A stretch of 64,000 nt of DNA from MVRV01 sp964646755 (GTDB lineage: Bacteria; Desulfobacterota; Syntrophia; Syntrophales; Smithellaceae), in contig CAZYIE010000008.1 in assembly GCA_964646755.1 (NCBI GenBank), forward strand, positions 27,386 to 91,385, written 5' to 3'. A program made the position numbers and the translations under genes. Below are positions 60,866 to 64,000 of the stretch, piece by piece; positions within the stretch are counted from its first letter, which is position 1, and each line of letters opens with the position of its first letter. The notes beneath the pieces were generated by a model. That model made no database searches. It had not been told where the DNA came from and saw only the letters and a list, made by a program, of their open reading frames with translations.

Positions 60866-60889
60866 AACAAAAAACCCGCCGAAGCGGGT
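60866..60889 (-). terminator. Intrinsic terminator after HicA-like gene of pair 2
   Basis: On the minus strand a 6-bp stem ACCCGC/GCGGGT with a TTCG tetraloop is followed by TTTTTGTTG. It lies 29 bases after the stop of the gene at 60918-61163. Confidence 0.88.
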
Positions 60890-60917
60890 AGGAGTGGCTC
60901 TATTTTAAAGTTACGGT

Positions 60918-61163
60918 TTATTTTAAACATGCTTCGTAAAACGAGTTTTTTGATATACCAGCTTGCGCTGCCATAGATCTGATAAGATCTTGAGAAAATG
61001 GTTCTTTTGGACTGTCAACGGTTACTTTGTAAATGCGTCCCTTTGCTATTTTTACCCATTGTTCGTGTGATGTCCCAGATTTTTGTGGTCGTGGTTTAAA
61101 TCCGAGGTTCTTTAATCCCCTTTTTACCTGTTTTGCTGATAAAGGTGGATGCTTAGAACTCAT
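60918..61163 (-). CDS. HicA-family toxin, pair 2 (YcfA-like)
   Basis: The 81-residue protein is HicA-like: SAKQVKRGLKNLGFKPRPQK, then the catalytic-type SGTSHEQWVK with the histidine at about residue 33, IYKVTVDSPKEPFSQDLIRS and a C-terminal QAGISKNSFYEACLK. This is the phage- and island-associated subgroup, different from pair 1. Its start overlaps the preceding HicB-like gene by 4 bases, so here the antitoxin comes first. A strong terminator follows. Confidence 0.85.
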   Translation of the reverse strand: MSSKHPPLSAKQVKRGLKNLGFKPRPQKSGTSHEQWVKIAKGRIYKVTVDSPKEPFSQDLIRSMAAQAGISKNSFYEACLK

Positions 61164-61495
61164 GCATTATTGTGTAGCGGAGCGAGCGGCATAATTTCAT
61201 CAAATATTCGGCAAATATTCTCCTTTGCTCCGTCAATCTGACACAAGCACTTGTAGTAATGGTATTTAATCCTAAAGTATATTGGAGACTTGCGGTTCAA
61301 TAATTGTGCCGCATACTGTTTATCTTCACCGACCAAAGCATCATGAAGATAAGCAGCAATTTGCTGATGTAGTCTATTCCTGGCGTCTTTCAACGAACTT
61401 CCTTGCGTAGCCAAATTTAAATCAATACAGAATGCTTGCCAGAGATTGCCTTTTTTTTCGCAGTAACAACGCAAGATTAAGTCTTTTGGTGCCAT
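61160..61495 (-). CDS. HicB-like antitoxin candidate, pair 2
   Basis: The 111-residue product has the HicB-type N-terminal fold LRCYCEKKGNLWQAFCIDLN, ATQGSSLKDARNRLHQQIAAYL and a closing RKSPIYFRIKYHYYKCL segment. It lacks a ribbon-helix-helix or helix-turn-helix DNA-binding domain, so autoregulation would need another factor. Its stop overlaps the HicA-like gene by 4 bases, supporting a toxin-antitoxin pair. The start has a GGAGGAGG ribosome site. Confidence 0.75.
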   Translation of the reverse strand: MAPKDLILRCYCEKKGNLWQAFCIDLNLATQGSSLKDARNRLHQQIAAYLHDALVGEDKQYAAQLLNRKSPIYFRIKYHYYKCLCQIDGAKENICRIFDEIMPLAPLHNNA

Positions 61496-61922
61496 GGTTC
61501 CTCCTCCTTCCGTGGTTACTTTGTGGGATATTCCACAGTCTATGTAAATTAACTAAAATATCCCGATTCGTTTGTCAAGGGGAAAGATGCCTTTGCAAAC
61601 AGCTTTCGTCCTTGAAACAGTTATCGGCAAAAACACGGCAATTGATGAATTATATGCCGATTTGGTCCGGGGTGTCCTGGCCCCCGGGTGAAGTTATGTG
61701 TACTCATTTAGCAATTGTTTCATGGCATTCGGCATTTCACTAATTTCCTGATATACTTGCACCAAATAATTCGGTTTATCAATTAAACGCTTGTCTACTT
61801 TCGAGAAACGCATCACATATAGGATATGATTAATTCTTTGTATTTCGGTTATCGGATCAGCTGATCAATTTATTCCATAATCTATTGATTCACGGACTGT
61901 CATCTGGAAGGGATAACGCAGC
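61496..61922. other. Gene-poor stretch with a short coding remnant
   Basis: No complete gene is seen. On the minus strand, 61694 to about 61833 reads as protein-like sequence (EIQRINHILYVMRF, then VQVYQEISEMPNAMKQLLNE) ending in a stop, but it has no good start and is closed upstream by a stop near 61870. It is probably the tail of a broken gene. The stretch ends at the assembly gap. Confidence 0.4.
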
Positions 61923-61932
61923 NNNNNNNNNN
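61923..61932. other. Assembly gap (10 N)
   Basis: Ten unresolved bases of conventional length. The sequence to the right may therefore not be as close to the left part as it appears; the link between the two HicAB pairs and the glycosyltransferase and phage genes depends on scaffolding. Confidence 0.95.
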
Positions 61933-61941
61933 CCTTCAGGT

Positions 61942-62631
61942 TTATACCTTGCGTGTCCCATGGAAACGCAAAATACCCATTATCTTAGACATTTCCAACT
62001 CACGCTGTCGTAATATCTCAATATGTCCCGATTCGTTTGATATATATCCACGATCGAAGCCCCTCGAGTCGCTGAAGATACTATCTTGGCCGCATGCATG
62101 ATAAACATATAGACCAGGAATTATATATTGCTCGAAACCGCAATTATGCAGCCGTAAAGAATAATCAAGATCACACTCATATGCCTCCCTGAACCCGCCC
62201 AATGCAGACCACGCGGTCTTGTTGATCAACATAAAAAAACCGCCCAGAGGATGGGGAGAACAAACTTGTTGGATTGTCTCTCTGTATTTATTATGTAAGT
62301 AATGTGCATGCTTAATATGAAGATCGATATCATTATTTTTCGGACAGTCCAAAGATATCTGACATGCGTCACCAATGTGATGCGGAGTAATATGTTTAGG
62401 CAAATAATTTGTCACCGCTCCAATTAATCCGATGCATTTTGATTCCCTTTCGAGATATAAAATCACCTGTTGACAGATATCATACCAATTCGGGTTCAGT
62501 ATGATCACGTCCCAATCAAGCAGCAAATTATATTCATAAGCCGATTCCTTAATAATACGATTATATGCTGCGCCTAACCTTTTTTCTGGCTCATAAGGGA
62601 TGTAAACGTTAATAACCGGTTCTTTAAACAT
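61942..62631 (-). CDS. Glycosyltransferase, family 2-like
   Basis: The 229-residue protein fits a short GT-A glycosyltransferase. RLGAAYNRIIKESAYEYNLL is followed by the metal-site segment LLDWDVIILNPNW (about residues 36-48), then GLIGAVTNYLPKHI, the acceptor-side LGGFFMLINKTAWSALGGF and EAYECDLDYSLRLHNCGF, which resemble the ED-motif region. No membrane segment is present. The start ATG has AAGGAG before it. Donor and acceptor are unknown. In this setting it could modify phage or cell-surface glycan, but the adjoining assembly gap weakens inference from neighbours. Confidence 0.75.
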   Translation of the reverse strand: MFKEPVINVYIPYEPEKRLGAAYNRIIKESAYEYNLLLDWDVIILNPNWYDICQQVILYLERESKCIGLIGAVTNYLPKHITPHHIGDACQISLDCPKNNDIDLHIKHAHYLHNKYRETIQQVCSPHPLGGFFMLINKTAWSALGGFREAYECDLDYSLRLHNCGFEQYIIPGLYVYHACGQDSIFSDSRGFDRGYISNESGHIEILRQRELEMSKIMGILRFHGTRKV

Positions 62632-62715
62632 TTTTATTTTCTCCTTTTAAAAGTTATTATTTAATTAAATATATCAATTAACCAATCCACTGGCGGGTGA
62701 TCCGGGGTACTGGTC

Positions 62716-63039
62716 TTAAGGAATAACAAGCCAAATTTTTACTTCAGGGGGAATGTCCGCGTTTGTTCTTATTCGTTCATTATATTGTCTTAAATCAATG
62801 AATACCTTCTTTAGCCGTGCGGCCAGGTGTTCAAGTGTTTCGTGTTTAAGACTATCAGAAAAAATAAGTTTAAAGTTTGCGTCCGCCTGATATTCCCATG
62901 TCATATGATTTTTATATTCAAGCGATCTCAACCCCCAGCCCCCCTTAATAAAATCGCTCCGGCAAAAAAATGGCCAGTTTTTCAATGAATACGATCGTCC
63001 ATCTAAAAAAGCGGCGGGTCCTTCCAGCGACCTTGGCAA
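62716..63039 (-). CDS. Hypothetical protein of the phage-like region
   Basis: I do not recognise this 107-residue product. The N-terminal 45 residues (about 1-45) look less protein-like, rich in Gly, Arg and aromatic residues, and there is no convincing ribosome site. From the internal ATG at 62904 (MTWEYQADANFKLIFSDSL) the sequence becomes a well-formed helical protein of 62 residues, which may be the real gene. It lies between the glycosyltransferase and the terminase-like gene, all in one direction. Confidence 0.4.
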   Translation of the reverse strand: MPRSLEGPAAFLDGRSYSLKNWPFFCRSDFIKGGWGLRSLEYKNHMTWEYQADANFKLIFSDSLKHETLEHLAARLKKVFIDLRQYNERIRTNADIPPEVKIWLVIP

Positions 63040-63137
63040 TTACGGGTAATTCGAAGCACGACGTTTTTGGGGTTTTGATAAAAAAACCGGACTGGAAAAC
63101 TGGAATTTTTCATATATTACAAAAAGTTTGCAATCCC

Positions 63138-63734
63138 TCAATCATGATCGTTTTCGGGCACTTGCTCTAAATATTCACCATCATATTCCATATTATCCGC
63201 CGTTGCTACTTGCGGCGCTGGCACTGTAAAGTCTCTTTTTTCGGCATATCGGTTTAGGAAAATAGCGAATTCTTCCTGCAGATGCTCTGTTAATTCAGAA
63301 ATTAAATCATTGTTGCCGTTAACCATCTTGCATATTTTCGGGGCGCTGGCTCGGGCGAAACTTTCCAGATCATTTTTAAAGAGCATCGCCCGTTGAGCGA
63401 GGGCAATTTCAAAAGCGCCGCGCTCTACATAGAACCCGGCGGCGACCTGTGCCTTGATTTCCCAGTGATGAGCCTGGGCTTCCATCTTCCGGGCTTCCGC
63501 CTCGTTTCGCCGCCGTTGCATTGCATCGGTTGATTTCGTCTTCTGCTCATTCTTTGGTTTTAAATAATTCATGGCGTATTGGTCTACATCGCTTGCATAG
63601 AAAAGGCGGTCTTCGCGGGGTTTGATTTTCCGGGCCCTGCCGTGTTCATAGACTGTAGATTTTGAAACCATGTATCCCATGCTATGCAAATAAGCCGTTA
63701 CCATTTGCAGATTCCGAAAAGTTTTTTCATCCAT
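63138..63734 (-). CDS. Phage terminase small subunit-like protein (Nu1 type)
   Basis: The 198-residue protein has an N-terminal DNA-binding start (AYLHSMGYMVSKSTVYEHGR, about residues 14-33), then a charged helix with RRRNEAEARKMEAQAHHWEI and a C-terminal helical part with ALAQRAMLFKNDLESFARAS and LQEEFAIFLNRYAEKRD. This layout is that of small terminase subunits that recognise phage DNA for packaging. AAGGAG precedes the ATG at 63734. The large subunit, portal and capsid genes are not in the window; downstream is the unknown gene at 62716. Confidence 0.75.
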   Translation of the reverse strand: MDEKTFRNLQMVTAYLHSMGYMVSKSTVYEHGRARKIKPREDRLFYASDVDQYAMNYLKPKNEQKTKSTDAMQRRRNEAEARKMEAQAHHWEIKAQVAAGFYVERGAFEIALAQRAMLFKNDLESFARASAPKICKMVNGNNDLISELTEHLQEEFAIFLNRYAEKRDFTVPAPQVATADNMEYDGEYLEQVPENDHD

Positions 63735-63751
63735 TTCACTTTCTCCTTTTG

Positions 63752-64000
63752 TTATTCAATACCCGCTTCGATCCATGCCCTGATATTTAATCCGCGGTGC
63801 CAGGCGTCCGAAGGGTCTTTGCCTATTGGTACCGGCCAGCGCTTTACTTTTGGGCCGTATGTTGCCGGCCAGAATTTCCAGGAATACCGCGCCCCCGCCG
63901 GATCATAGTCTAAAGCGTTTAATATTTTTTCGGATTTTAATAATAATGAATGAGAAAGATTATCCGGGGTCATTCCCGCTGCGCCCATGGCCAAAATACC
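63752..64000 (-). CDS. Toprim primase-like protein, C-terminal end (cut by window edge)
   Basis: The frame is open to the right edge, so only the last 83 residues are visible and the true start lies outside. The readable part has the toprim-type ILNALDYDPAGARYSWKFW segment with the DxDxxG-like pattern DYDPAG. It is followed by WPVPIGKDPSDAWHRGLNIR, as seen at the end of phage primases or primase-helicases (P4 alpha/CHC2 type). A replication gene directly before a terminase gene supports a phage or satellite origin. Confidence 0.65.
   Translation of the reverse strand, partial: GILAMGAAGMTPDNLSHSLLLKSEKILNALDYDPAGARYSWKFWPATYGPKVKRWPVPIGKDPSDAWHRGLNIRAWIEAGIE

Overview
The window is a draft-genome or metagenome scaffold (two 10-N gaps, at 23145-23154 and 61923-61932) from a motile, Gram-negative bacterium. 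The P and L ring genes flgI and flgH, a lipid A/KDO pair (lpxH-like, kdsD) and flagellar operons led by sigma-54 promoters with an FlrB/FlrC-type two-component system show this. Together with a 2-hydroxyacyl-CoA dehydratase/benzoyl-CoA reductase-type operon, the picture fits the former Deltaproteobacteria (Desulfobacterota), perhaps a syntrophic or anaerobic lineage such as Syntrophales. That placement is inference; there is no rRNA or marker-gene phylogeny here.

Layout. 1-39.5 kb: an almost complete flagellar gene island, all on the minus strand. Read in the direction of transcription (right to left) the units are: SPOR/TPR protein-flrB-flrC; flgB-flgC-fliE-fliF-fliG-fliH-fliI-fliJ-motE; fliK-flgD-flgE; fliL-M-N-O-P-Q-R-flhB-flhA-flhF-flhG-fliA-second fliL-kinase-like gene; a four-gene accessory cassette (small charged protein, DUF2802-like, second FliK-like, FhlB-like); flgF-G-A-H-I-J; and flgM-flgN-flgK, with flgK running off the left edge. 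39.7-42.1 kb (plus strand): PilZ protein-motA-motB. 42.1-49.4 kb (minus): chemotaxis operon cheR-cheD-HDOD-cheY-cheX-cheB-cheA-cheY-cheX. 49.7-51.1 kb: an orphan NtrC-type regulator. 51.2 kb: initiator tRNA. 51.4-54.9 kb: agmatinase-type ureohydrolase, LpxH-like phosphatase, KdsD and a gamma-carbonic-anhydrase-like protein. 54.9-59.8 kb: acyl-CoA ligase, two dehydratase/reductase subunits and their ATP-dependent activase. 60.0-64.0 kb: accessory DNA with two HicA/HicB-type pairs, a glycosyltransferase, a terminase small subunit-like gene and the end of a toprim primase-like gene, i.e. a prophage or its remains.

How it works together. I can read six near-consensus -24/-12 (sigma-54) promoters directly: ahead of flgF, fliL, fliK, flgB, the SPOR/TPR-flrB-flrC operon and pilZ-motA-motB. 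FlrC-like protein, encoded in the same island, is the obvious activator and appears to sit under sigma-54 control itself. A sigma-28-type promoter precedes flgM, placing flgM-flgN-flgK in the late class governed by FliA, also encoded here. A PilZ protein co-transcribed with the stator suggests c-di-GMP control of motor output. Not found in this window: flagellin, cap (fliD), fliS, cheW and any chemoreceptor; these must lie elsewhere.

The most interesting unexplained signal is a module of about 65 residues present twice in the hook protein FlgE and once in the hook-filament junction protein FlgK, genes lying more than 20 kb apart. Other items to check are a nested palindromic element between flgE and fliL, divergent sigma-54 promoters at 39.5-39.7 kb with an apparent ACG start, and a tRNA-like 3' end with its own terminator at the prophage border.
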